Positions 33,167-41,694 of a stretch of DNA of 64,000 bases are shown piece by piece. This stretch comes from Pseudoips prasinana (taxonomy: Eukaryota > Arthropoda > Insecta > Lepidoptera > Nolidae): positions 682,001 to 746,000 of the forward strand of contig OX621250.1 in assembly GCA_951640165.1 (NCBI GenBank). The letters run 5' to 3'. The first letter of the stretch is position 1, and each line of letters opens with the position of its first letter. The position numbers and the translations under genes are program-made. A model generated the notes under the pieces. That model was given only the letters and a program-made list of their open reading frames with translations. It did no database searches and was not told where the DNA came from.

Positions 33167-33761
33167 TAAAAAACCGGCCAAGTGCGAGTCGGACTCGCCC
33201 ATGAAGGGTTTCGCAGCAGCAAGTATTTCAGTTAAAGGTAAATTGCGGTTTACGATTTATTACGCATTAAAAAATAACTACTTACTAGATTTCGTTCAAA
33301 CCAATTTTCGTTGTTAGTTTACATAGTAATGTACATCATATATATGTTTTAGTTTTTTCATTCTCTTATTTTAGAAGTTAAAGGGGGGGGGGGACACTCA
33401 TTTTTCCACTTTGGAAGTATCTCTCACGCAAACTATTCAGTTTAGAAAAAAATGATATTAGAAACTTCAATATCATTTTTGAAGACCTATCCATAGATAC
33501 CCCACATGTATGGGTACGATGAAAATAAATTTTTGAGTTCCAGTTCTATGTATGGGGAACCCCCACAATTATTATTATTTTTCTATTTTTGTGTAAAAAT
33601 CTTAATGCGGTTCACAGAATACATCTACTTACCAAGTTCCAACAGTACAGCTCTTATAGTTTCGGAAAAAAATGGCTGTGACATACGGACGGACAGACGG
33701 ACAGACATGACGAATCTATAAGGATTCCGTTTTTTGCCATTTGGCTACGGAACCCTAAAAA
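33167..33761 (+). mobile_element. Lepidopteran interspersed repeat (AAAACCGGCCAAGTGCGAG type)
   Basis: It starts AAAAACCGGCCAAGTGCGAG, continues TCGGACTCGCCCATGAAGGG, and ends GGCTACGGAACCCTAAAAA after GGACGGACAGACGGACAG. These two ends delimit a repeat widely seen in lepidopteran genomes. A run of nine G's sits near 33384. It is non-coding; the 71-codon frame inside is incidental. The mechanism class is unsettled to me. Confidence 0.75.
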
Positions 33762-34599
33762 TGAGCCTGGCAATACTATTACCGTATGTGCTTACAACCA
33801 TTGAATGGTTTGGTTTTGTGTTAGTTGTTAGATTTTGTAGAATGCTCTAGGTTAGGTTCTTTCAAATTAAACAATTAAACATTCCCGGTATTTGTATGTT
33901 ATTTGTTCTAGGCTATGGGATTTGTTCAATGCAAGTTCATATTCAATGCGACATTGATCAAATCCATTTATGATGTTTTGGAGTCTATCCCGGGAGTCAA
34001 TAGCATCTGTGTATGTAATTGTGACAATTACACTTATTCATCTTGTAACACGACTTAATCTTACTGTTAAGAAAAAATTGTATAAATTGCGTCTCTCGAT
34101 TTGGCATTTTCAATTATTGAAATTGTAATGGGTTTCTTTCGATTTTCAATGCAACTTAGGGCCTTTTTTTATTAATCTTCACCTCAGGCATTTTTTGTGG
34201 GAAATTCTCCTTTTGACTTCTCTAAAGTTGTTATGTTCAATATTATCTAAAACGGTAATCTAACATTGGTTCTGCATGAAACGTTTAGATCGTTAAGCGA
34301 ACAAATATGTGTTACACACAAGCGTCTACGTTGCACAAAGCATTGCCAAGTGGAAGTGCGGTAAAGTGGTTGGAGCTGAGGATAGTTTATTGTGACGAAG
34401 ATAGATAGGTACACTTTGTAGCACAGCAAAAGGATACATATTACAGAAACGTCTTACATTCCAATGTACAATTGGCGGTACTAGCATACGTATAATAGAG
34501 TATTTCAAAGAAAGTAGATATTGCTCAGTTTGTATAACATGCATGCGATATGCACGATTTTCTGTTCTGTATACATTTTTTACATACAGAACAAAGGTG
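33762..34599. other. Gene-free stretch
   Basis: Overlapping frames at 34247-34631 are unsupported. A small inverted repeat GTTCTGTAT...ATACAGAAC occurs at 34562-34591. Confidence 0.4.
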
Positions 34600-34760
34600 T
34601 CATACTTTATTTTTATATCAGAGGGTGCCAAACGAGCAAGTGGGTCACCTGATGGTGAGTGATCCGCCGCCCACGGACACTTGCAAGACCAGAGGAGTCG
34701 CGGGAGCGTTGCCGGCCTTTAAAAGTCAGCAAACAAGTGTTGCTGACCCTTCCCCCACCC
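34600..34760 (-). mobile_element. Lepidopteran LINE 3' end fragment
   Basis: On the minus strand: AAAGGCCGGCAACGCTCCCG, GCAAGTGTCCGTGGGCGGCG, ACTCACCATCAGGTGACCCA and GCTCGTTTGGCACCCTC, then an A/T tail. It matches the 3' UTR at about 2305-2426. No coding part remains. Confidence 0.75.
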
Positions 34761-34937
34761 CAATGAGTTCTGGCGACCTTAATCACACTCGGAAACACAA
34801 CATTAAAATGATTAATGTTATTATTAAGGAATGTCTTCTGTAAGATGGAGGTATTTCCCCAGTCGGGCTGCTCTTTGAGCGAATGAACGATATGCCCTAC
34901 TTTTTCTAAACTACCTCTTCTCGTTCAATAAAAAAAA

Positions 34938-35214
34938 ACTTGTGTGTACTTATGTACACGCGTTAGAAGTTATACTTCTTAATATACAACTTGAACATAG
35001 TTATCAATTTTCATACCACCTAGAACTAACGTCATGCTGTTCTTTTTAAGATGCGCGCGTACGATGCGCGCGCATCGTAAAAATTCACTGTCATACCACC
35101 TAGAACTAACTTCATGCTGTTAAATTTTTTGGTGGCGGTGTGCGCGCGCATCGTAAAAATTCACTCTCATCATTTTTCTCCATCGCGCCAAAAGAAGTAT
35201 AACTTCAAAAATAT
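34938..35214. mobile_element. MITE-like repeat, copy 2, with internal duplication
   Basis: Same ends as 3809-4006 (GAAGTTATACTTCT inverted against AGAAGTATAACTTC). An internal block of about 80 bp (CATACCACCTAGAACTAAC to GCGCGCATCGTAAAAATTCA) occurs twice in tandem here and once in copy 1. Confidence 0.75.
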
Positions 35215-35304
35215 AATAACATTTTTAGTTTGATGTTGAAAAGATGATAACAAACCATTTTGCTTCTATTTCGAATCCTAATTCAACAGGTTGCATTTCT
35301 AAAG

Positions 35305-35475
35305 ACAGAGAAACTAAGATGACTAAGACCAAGATGGTATGGAGATGTGCATAGAATTGATATAATGATTATAAGGTGAATAATACATTATACATGGCAC
35401 GTGTAAATGATACACTTGGAAGAGGAAGACCACATCGAAAGCTTCTGACACATATAAATTTAGTTGTACAAATTT
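35305..35475 (+). pseudogene. Possible RTE-type LINE C-terminal relic
   Basis: One frame gives WYGDVHR near 35338 and another gives MARVNDTLGRGRPHRKLL near 35395-35450. This resembles the (L)RWxGHxxRM...GRGRPRR tail of RTE-type proteins such as the one at 8844-11951. The two parts are in different frames. Weak evidence. Confidence 0.35.
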
Positions 35476-35539
35476 AAGGGTGAGTGTAAATCGAATCCAG
35501 GACCGCTGAGCATTCCGGCCCCGCGTCGAAGACACAAAA

Positions 35540-35748
35540 AACGGAGAGCACGTAAAGCCATCGGTGACCTCTTTCCGGTCGTTTTGCTAAGGCGTCCCAT
35601 CGGATCATGAGAGTGATGGAATAGAAAGTGCTCCTATGTTTGCGCACACACTTGAGCACTATAATATGTCCCGCGCAGATGGCCAATCTCTGTTGAGACT
35701 GGCCGCCGTGGCCGAATTCGGCTAGGAGGACATTATTATTATTATTAA
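35540..35748 (+). mobile_element. SINE family C, 5'-truncated
   Basis: Body and tail only: GAGAGCACGTAAAGCCATCG, CGGATCATGAGAGTGATGG, GCGCACACACTTGAGCACTA and CGGCTAGGAGGACATTATT, followed by a TTATTATT tail. It matches the 3' two thirds of 41293-41681. Confidence 0.8.
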
Positions 35749-36337
35749 TGTAAGTGAATATACGATTCTGAAAAAAAAATACTTTAGTGCACCCTTCAAG
35801 TACCAAGTACGAAATGAGTTCTATGCAAAATGAGGACATTGAGCACGTAATGGGATTTTAATCTACTCGAAAATATAAGTATAAAGTAAAACTTACTATG
35901 GAAACAATGTTCTTTACTTACTAACTTGCACTTGCCTATTTATTTATTTATTTTGGTGCTTATTTATTTTATGAAGCAAATGTTCACTACACCTATATTT
36001 ATGGACCAAATCGTGTAGTGAACTGCAACATAAAACATTATTGTTATTATTATAAATGATATTGTGAACTAGAAAATTTACAAAAGCGCATTTGATTCAC
36101 TGGCAATTAGGCCATTAAGCGCGGCTTGGCTAGTGGGAGCATATTGAGCAGTGCATGTCCGTACCTGCGGTGCAGCCAGCAGCCGGTGCGAGCACAATCT
36201 AATCGGAACAATTAGGGAACAACGGGACGACATAGATGGGTTCATTATTTTTCCTTTGAGCAGTGTATAAAAGTTGAGCACACTTTCGTCGCAATTCAAG
36301 AGTAGTTTAGCCTATGATGCCAGATACGAATAGTAGG
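35749..36337. other. Gene-free stretch
   Basis: No gene or repeat boundary is recognised; frames at 35474-35839 and 36078-36299 have no domain. Confidence 0.4.
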
Positions 36338-36869
36338 AGAGCTGGCACGCATTTTTGGGTAGGTATTTGAGGCAAGCTGAAAACTTGTGCTATAACTCTT
36401 CAGACACACCCCAACACGGAACTGCAGACCTGGCAGGCGGTTAGCGGGTCTAAACCAACCTCTAAATTTTTTAATATTTTTTTTTTACCAAATAATGTAT
36501 TTGAGGCAAGCTGAAATTTTTATATGTTGTAGTTTAATGTTTATACAATACAAAAAAAAAAGACAGGCGATTCTGTCGGGACTTTAGCACTGCCAGGTGT
36601 GTGCAAAAATATTTTGCAAAAAAATCGATGTATTTGAGGCAACTTGAATGTTATTTATGTGTTGTATAAACATTAAACTACAACATATCAAAATTTCAGC
36701 TTGCCTCAAATACATTTTTTGGATAAAAAAAAATCTAAAATTTAGGGGTTGGTTTAGACCCGCTACCCGCCAGCCAGGTCTGCAATTCCGTGTTGGGGTG
36801 TGTCTGAAGAGCTATAGGACAAGTTTTCAGCTTGCCTCAAATACCTACCCAAAAATGCGTGCCAGCTCT
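36338..36869. mobile_element. 532-bp foldback element with about 200-bp inverted repeats
   Basis: The left arm (36338 to about 36545) begins AGAGCTGGCACGCATTTTTG and the right arm (about 36660-36869) ends with its exact complement. Mirrored blocks include TGAGGCAAGCTGAAAACTTG, CTTCAGACACACCCCAACAC and the AGCGGGTCTAAACCAACC region. The centre holds a short unique segment around GGCGATTCTGTCGGGAC. No transposase; no clear target duplication was found. A long-TIR MITE or foldback transposon is the likely identity. Confidence 0.85.
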
Positions 36870-36970
36870 TGGACTAGAATAAATACAGAGACAGAACCTT
36901 ACAATACACATTTGTTTGTTTTTCATTCTTAGGGTAGATAGGTAGTAGTTTTAGACACAGTTACAATTTC

Positions 36971-37030
36971 AATCCGTTGTCTCTGCCTACCCCTCTGGGA
37001 AACAGGCGTGAGTCTATGTATGTATGTATG
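36971..37030 (+). mobile_element. 5'-truncated RTE-type LINE insertion, 60 bp
   Basis: AATCCGTTGTCTCTGCCTAC, then CCCTCTGGGAAACAGGCGTG and a TATG tail are identical in outline to the 3' end of 8818-12384. It is flanked by a 9-bp duplication TACAATTTC (36962-36970 and 37031-37039). Confidence 0.88.
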
Positions 37031-37105
37031 TACAATTTCTGTTCGCAGCACTGCCTACTTTTAGACACTAGACATCATCAGTCAGTTACAGCGTATCTTT
37101 CTTGA

Positions 37106-37182
37106 ACTTTTGGCTGGTCCTAGGATTTGATTCTAGGACTTCATTATCTACCGTTGAATACGCTGCCTCTGGTGTAACGAGG
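37106..37182 (-). mobile_element. SINE family C head fragment
   Basis: On the minus strand: CAGCGTATTCAACGGTAGAT, AATGAAGTCCTAGAATCAAA and TCCTAGGACC, matching the tRNA-like head of 41293-41681 including box B. The tail is missing. Confidence 0.6.
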
Positions 37183-37244
37183 ATACCTAAAACATTGTCT
37201 GCGTACAATGTGTAACATAAATAGTCTATAGTAATAGAATACTT

Positions 37245-37461
37245 TGACTGCACGTGGGGCGCAGCAGCTAAGACAGTCGCCTCGACTCTTCATGTCGCGG
37301 GTTCGAGTCCGGCGCCGATCAACTATTTGTGTGACCTATAAATAGTTGTTCTGAGTCTGGATGTAATTTGTGTCCGACTATTTTATGTTTATAAAGTACT
37401 CCGCGACACAGGGATTAGGCTTCCTAGTGCGGGCGTTGTCTTTTAAAAAACAAAAAAAAAA
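37245..37461 (+). mobile_element. SINE family B, best copy
   Basis: Head TGACTGCACGTGGGGCGCAG with box B GGGTTCGAGTCC. The core is CTATTTGTGTGACCTATAAA...TTGTTCTGAGTCTGGATGT, and the tail AAAGTACTCCGCGACACAGG...TAGTGCGGGCGTTGTC ends in poly(A). This is the reference for the other family B copies (3105, 7436, 12741, 13269, 42318 and 46218). Confidence 0.85.
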
Positions 37462-38136
37462 CTTATCTAACATTACAATTAAGTTTTATATAACCATTAC
37501 ATACAAAACTTGATTACCAACCGAAACAAAGAAAGGACAACAGATTTAACAATGTTACAATACTAAAATGCCGTACGCATTTAAATTCCATAAACGCAAC
37601 GAACATTATGAATGAATCAAATCAAATTATGCATAATATTATTCATCGTAAACTCTCAGTTTACGACTCAAAGCCTTTCTAAACTACATTTAACCCCTGG
37701 ATAATCTGCTATAATAAAACACTAGAACACACTCACGTGTATTATACTGCAGATATATAGCTCTTATATGATTACATGCTGGATTATAGCTGTAATGCAT
37801 GTAATACGAACATTATGAGTAATATTGTTAGGGCAAGTAATGCAGGTAAATCCGTTATGAATGGATTTTGTGTTAGTTTTAGTAACAGGTGTGTTGGAAA
37901 TTGAATCGAAATTAAATGGTTCGTTGGTCGAACATTTAGTTTGATGCTGACTGGTGAGGTGAGTGTACAAATTCAATTGCCCGGCTTTGTGGTTCCCTTC
38001 AAAAGTCATATTCCATCTTGTTGAGCTGAAATGAACTAACTATCGAATGTATGGACTTTAGCAGCTACACTGAAAAGTCTCATACAATCAACTAAATTAG
38101 GGTAAACATTAAATTTATGTTTATTACTTTTAAATA
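37462..38136. other. Gene-free stretch
   Basis: An 81-codon minus frame at 37764-38009 is Thr/Asn/His-rich and unrecognised. Nothing else is seen. Confidence 0.4.
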
Positions 38137-38387
38137 ATAATAATAATATTCAGGGACAATGTCACACAGATCATCCTAGCCCCAAACTAAGCAAAGCTTG
38201 TACTATGGGTACCAGGCGACGATATACATACTTATATAGATAGATAAATACTTATATACATAGAAAACATCCATGACTCAGAAATAAATATTCGTGCTCA
38301 TCACACAAATATTTGCACTTACCGGGATTCGAACCCAGGACCACCAGCTTCGTAGGCAGGAGCACTACCAACTAGGCTACGGTGATC
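38137..38387 (-). mobile_element. SINE family A copy 3
   Basis: On the minus strand: head with TAGCCTAGTTGGTAGTGCTC and box B GGGTTCGAATCCCGG, core AATATTTGTGTGATGAGCAC, tail GTACAAGCTTTGCTTAG...CTAGGATGATCTGTGTGAC, ending in TATTATTATTATT. Confidence 0.87.
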
Positions 38388-38448
38388 GTCTTAATAGAAT
38401 ATCGTCTTAATAAATAATTAGTAAGAAATAGATTCTTACTTATTATTT

Positions 38449-38694
38449 ATCGTATGGGCAGTGGTTATCCTAATGTCAGAGTTGTTCAAGCCGGCCATTA
38501 GGCCTCTAACATGGCTTTAACGGCTGTTGCCTAGTGGCTACAACCGGGACAGATAGCTTAAGATGCCCTCCGAAGCACGGCGACGTAAAGAAATCCATTT
38601 TGGCGGTCACCCATCTATTGACTGACCGCGAGCATAGTTGCTTAACCTCGCCAATCACTTACGGACCGGTGAGAGCATCTGGCTACGAGCGCCT
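38449..38694 (-). mobile_element. 5S-rRNA-derived SINE, copy 1
   Basis: On the minus strand the element starts GGCGCTCGTAGCCAGATGCT. Within it lies the 5S rRNA internal promoter region: GGTTAAGCAAC (box A), CTCGCGGTCAGT (intermediate element) and ATAGATGGGTGACCGCC (box C), in the order and spacing of a 5S gene. The body has CTTCGGAGGGCA and CACTAGGCAACAGCCG, and the end is GGATAACCACTGCCCATACG. The 5' third of 5S rRNA is not preserved, so this is not a functional 5S gene. Confidence 0.75.
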
Positions 38695-39089
38695 CATTTC
38701 TGAGTGATGTTTCTTACTGAGTTTGGCAGTGATTGAAAAAACAGATTCTAATCTTTATCGCCTAAAAATGTATGGTAATAATCATTGGTGCCGCTTCAAA
38801 GCGAATATTAAGATGCCTCCCGGTATATCGCAGACTATCGTACTATAATTAATACGCCAAGTGGAGTAAACTAGCGATCTGATTGCGGCATGATTTACAC
38901 CGATAATGCTGCGCCGACCTGTTTGCCTACATTCGTGTGTGTGCTATACAATCTGCACTTTACGGTACATGTTTGCGAGAGATCGCTGATGTGTTTGCGG
39001 TTTCATGTTTGTAAAACGTTCTTTGGAATTATTAGTACTTGTAGATGTGCAAATTTTGCGAGCTATACAAGTGACTACTACGTACATGG
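38695..39089. other. Spacer between inverted 5S-derived SINEs
   Basis: A 72-codon Cys-rich plus frame (38890-39108) has no recognised domain. No repeat is seen. Confidence 0.35.
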
Positions 39090-39359
39090 TAAAGACGCTC
39101 ATAGCTAGATGCTCTTTACGGTCCGTAGAGGTTTGGCTAGGTTAAGCAATTGGGCTCGCGGTCAGTCCATAGATGGGTAACACATTGGTTTAATTTCTGA
39201 GTGTCTTTGTGTTTCGGAGGGCACGTTAAAATGTCGGTCCTGGTTTTTCAGCGTTAAAATGTCGGTCCTGGTTTTTCAGTTAGCCATTAGGCAACAGTCG
39301 TTAAGCTATGTCAGAAGCCTATTAGGCGGCATGTACAACTCTAACACTAGGGACAGAAT

Positions 39360-39807
39360 CATTGACAATATGTAGTAAAAATATTAGACTTAAACTAGAT
39401 AATTAAACTTAAACATAATCTCTTGACAATAACTTGATACGAGCTAGCTAAATATAATTGCTATTATAAAATAAATTTTATACTTATAGATTATATATAC
39501 TTATAGACTTAAATGTTTTCATACAATCAATACAATGTACAGAAATAATAATGTATACAACTATATTTCTACACACATGTTCTGACTATTTACAGGCGCT
39601 TTTCTAAAGTCTCATCATCATCATATCAGCCGAAAGACGTCCACTGCTGGACAAAGGCCTCCCTCAAAGATCTCCACACTTGCCGGTCTTGCGCTATCCG
39701 CATCCAGCGTTTTCCAGCGACCCGCACAAGATCATCGGTCCATCTTGTAGGGGGCCTGCCCACGCTGCGTCTTCTAAAGTCTACGTGAATAAAAACTTTT
39801 TTTATTT
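39360..39807 (+). mobile_element. LINE 3'-UTR repeat K, copy 2, itself interrupted
   Basis: The sequence matches 52258-52545 in reverse complement (ACATGTTCTGACTATTTACA, CTACGTGAATAAAAA and a TTTATTTTATTT tail). It lies inside the 5S-derived SINE and is interrupted by an RTE 3' fragment at 39613-39771. Confidence 0.7.
39613..39771 (-). mobile_element. RTE-type LINE 3' fragment (ATC tail), innermost insertion
   Basis: The minus-strand translation reads RSVGRPPTRWTDDLVRVAGK, then RWMRIAQDRQVW and AFVQQWTSFG before the stop, the usual C-terminus of this RTE-type LINE group; it ends in an ATGATG tail. A perfect 11-bp target duplication TTCTAAAGTCT flanks it (39602-39612 and 39772-39782). Homologous ends lie at 49925-50042 and 51063-51240. 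Confidence 0.88.
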
Positions 39808-39928
39808 TATTTAGGGTAACCACTGCCCATACGATACGTAAGTAAGTAAGGTGATTAAAGTTGGAGGTAACATTCTATATAATAATAGAAGTGATCTATT
39901 TGTTAGTTTTATAATTACTAGAGGTGGC

Positions 39929-40020
39929 AGCCTACCTCGTTGGTCTAGAAGTAGCGTATTTAACCTCAAATAACGAAGTCCTGGATTCAAGACTACTACC
40001 TAGTACAAGCCTGAAGTCTT
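39929..40020 (+). mobile_element. SINE family C head fragment
   Basis: CCTACCTCGTTGGTCTAGAA, GTAGCGTATTTAACC and AACGAAGTCCTGGATTCAAG match the 41293 head, with a damaged box B. The tail is absent. Confidence 0.6.
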
Positions 40021-40479
40021 ACTTATCGTAATGGGTAAATTAAGAGTAAATATGGTGCATCTAAAACCCATCCTATTGTCAATGTACCCCCTTAATGCAA
40101 GTTATACATTATTGCGATCAATAGGCATCACAAACTAATTTGCGGTCTGACTGCATTTGAATAATTTGTTAAAATTGCTTCACTAATTAATATTCTGATA
40201 GTCATGGTCGAACGTTCATGGGAATCGGGGTGTTTATTTATTAATGTGTGTTGCGATAACTGGTTACCTATAGTAAACTGATGTTTTATTTGAATTGTGA
40301 GCAACTAGCAACTGTACTGCAGTTAAGATTTCGTCGGATACCATATATTGTCTATGCTCTATATTATATTACTCTATAATATGTTATTCTATAATAAATC
40401 TACTACATCTTTACCGTATTAACTAAATCATCTTGAAAAAATAAGACTCAAAATACCAGCGCTATATACAAAAGACAGA

Positions 40480-40736
40480 CGGTCACCGTAGCCTAGTTGG
40501 TAGTGTTCCTGCCTACGAAACTGGTGGTCCTGGGTTCGAATCCCGGTAAGTGCAAATATTTGTGTGATGAGCACGAATATTTGTTTCTGAGTCATGGATG
40601 TTTTCTATGTATTTAAGTATTTATCTATCTATATAAGTATGTATATCGTCGCCTGGTACCCATAGTACAAGCTTTGCTTAGTTTGGGGCTAGGATGATCT
40701 GTGTGACATTGTCCCAAGATATTATTATTATTATTA
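40480..40736 (+). mobile_element. SINE family A copy 4
   Basis: Complete head (TAGCCTAGTTGGTAGTGTTC, GGGTTCGAATCCCGG), core (AATATTTGTGTGATGAGCAC...TTTCTGAGTCATGG), tail (GTACAAGCTTTGCTTAG) and a TATTATTATTATT end. Good reference copy for the family. Confidence 0.88.
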
Positions 40737-40844
40737 ATTTCTTATGTAAATCCTCCTCGATGCCGAGTGTTCCATTGTGAAATCCTCTACCAATAACAGT
40801 TTGCGTGAGTTCTCAACGTGTAAAGAACTACCCATCACTATAGG

Positions 40845-41127
40845 ATAAAAGAGCAGATCCTCCAAGCAGATAATATATCGATCTCATTACAGGTCGTGGG
40901 TTCGATTGCCACCCAGGACAGATATTTGTGTACATGAACATATCCATTTGTCCTGAGTCTGGGTGTAATTATCAGTATGGTTATAAGTAGCTATGTATTT
41001 ACCAAAAAAGTAGGTAGTATACGCGTAGTACATCGGTTTGGTTTCCTATAGTACAAGCACTGCTTAGTTTGAGATGAGATGGTCGTGTGTAAATAATGTT
41101 CCAGGATATTATTATTATTACTGTGGC
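40845..41127 (+). mobile_element. SINE family D copy
   Basis: The head is diverged but has box B TCGTGGGTTCGATTGCC. The core is ACAGATATTTGTGTACATGA...TTTGTCCTGAGTCTGGGTG, and the tail GTACAAGCACTGCTTAG...GGTCGTGTGTAAATAATG ends in TATTATTATTA. Confidence 0.78.
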
Positions 41128-41292
41128 GCTAGTCTGACGATATGGTGCTTTATGTTCGGTCAATGAAATCCCAGAAAACACGCGAGTCGGATTGGTCGAA
41201 CACTGTAGAGATATGACACCATTTATTTTCTCTTACATAACAAAATGACGAACCAATTACAGAGAGATACACCAGCTTCTACCTAGCCTATG

Positions 41293-41681
41293 CCTTGACT
41301 GCCTCGTTGGTCTAGTGGTAGCGTGTTCAACCGCAGATAACGAGGTCCTGGGTTCAAATCCTGGGTCGGGCCGAAAGTAATTTTAGGATTTTTCTGTAAA
41401 ACGGAATAATCTTAATATCAGCCCGAAGTCTGAGAGTTGGCGGTATTATACCCCCGTCCCTCGCAGAGCACGTAAAGATGTCGGTCCTGTACCTGACCTC
41501 TTTCCGGTCGTGTCGCTAGTCGTCCCATCGGATCATGAGAGTGATGGAATAGAAAGTGCTCCTGTGTTTGCGCACACACTTGAGCACTATAATATGTCCC
41601 GCGCAGATGGCTAGTCTCCTTTAAGACTGGCCGCCGTGGCCGGATCTCGGCTAGGAGGACATTATTATTTATTATTATTTA
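41293..41681 (+). mobile_element. SINE family C, full length with target duplication
   Basis: A 389-bp SINE starting CCTTGACTGCCTCGTTGGTC with box A TGGTCTAGTGGTAGCG and box B GGGTTCAAATCC. The body has GACCTCTTTCCGGTCGTG, CGGATCATGAGAGTGATGG and GGCTAGGAGGACATTATT. It is flanked by a perfect 13-bp duplication TACCTAGCCTATG (41280-41292 and 41682-41694), which proves the boundaries. It lacks the core shared by families A, B and D. Confidence 0.92.
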
Positions 41682-41694
41682 TACCTAGCCTATG

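Larger units (their letters stand above)
39090..39835 (+). mobile_element. 5S-rRNA-derived SINE, copy 2, split by nested insertions
   Basis: The plus strand reads GACGCTCATAGCTAGATGCT, then GGTTAAGCAATTGGGCTCGCGG and TAGATGGGTAACAC (5S-like control region), then a tandem duplication of a 27-bp unit (GTTAAAATGTCGGTCCTGG...). CATTAGGCAACAGTCG and CAACTCTAACACTAGG lead to the break at about 39359. The 3' end GGGTAACCACTGCCCATACG resumes at about 39813, after a LINE-tail insertion. It is inverted relative to copy 1. Confidence 0.75.

Noticed and set aside
36648..36932. 94-aa plus-strand protein
   Set aside because: It is contained largely in the right arm of the foldback element and reads through its end.
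38600..38660. 5S rRNA gene
   Set aside because: Only the internal control region is preserved, the 5' third is missing, and the rest is a repeated SINE body.
40480..40560. Functional tRNA gene
   Set aside because: Pol III boxes are present, but the sequence continues into a conserved non-tRNA body and tail repeated four times in the window, so it is a SINE.
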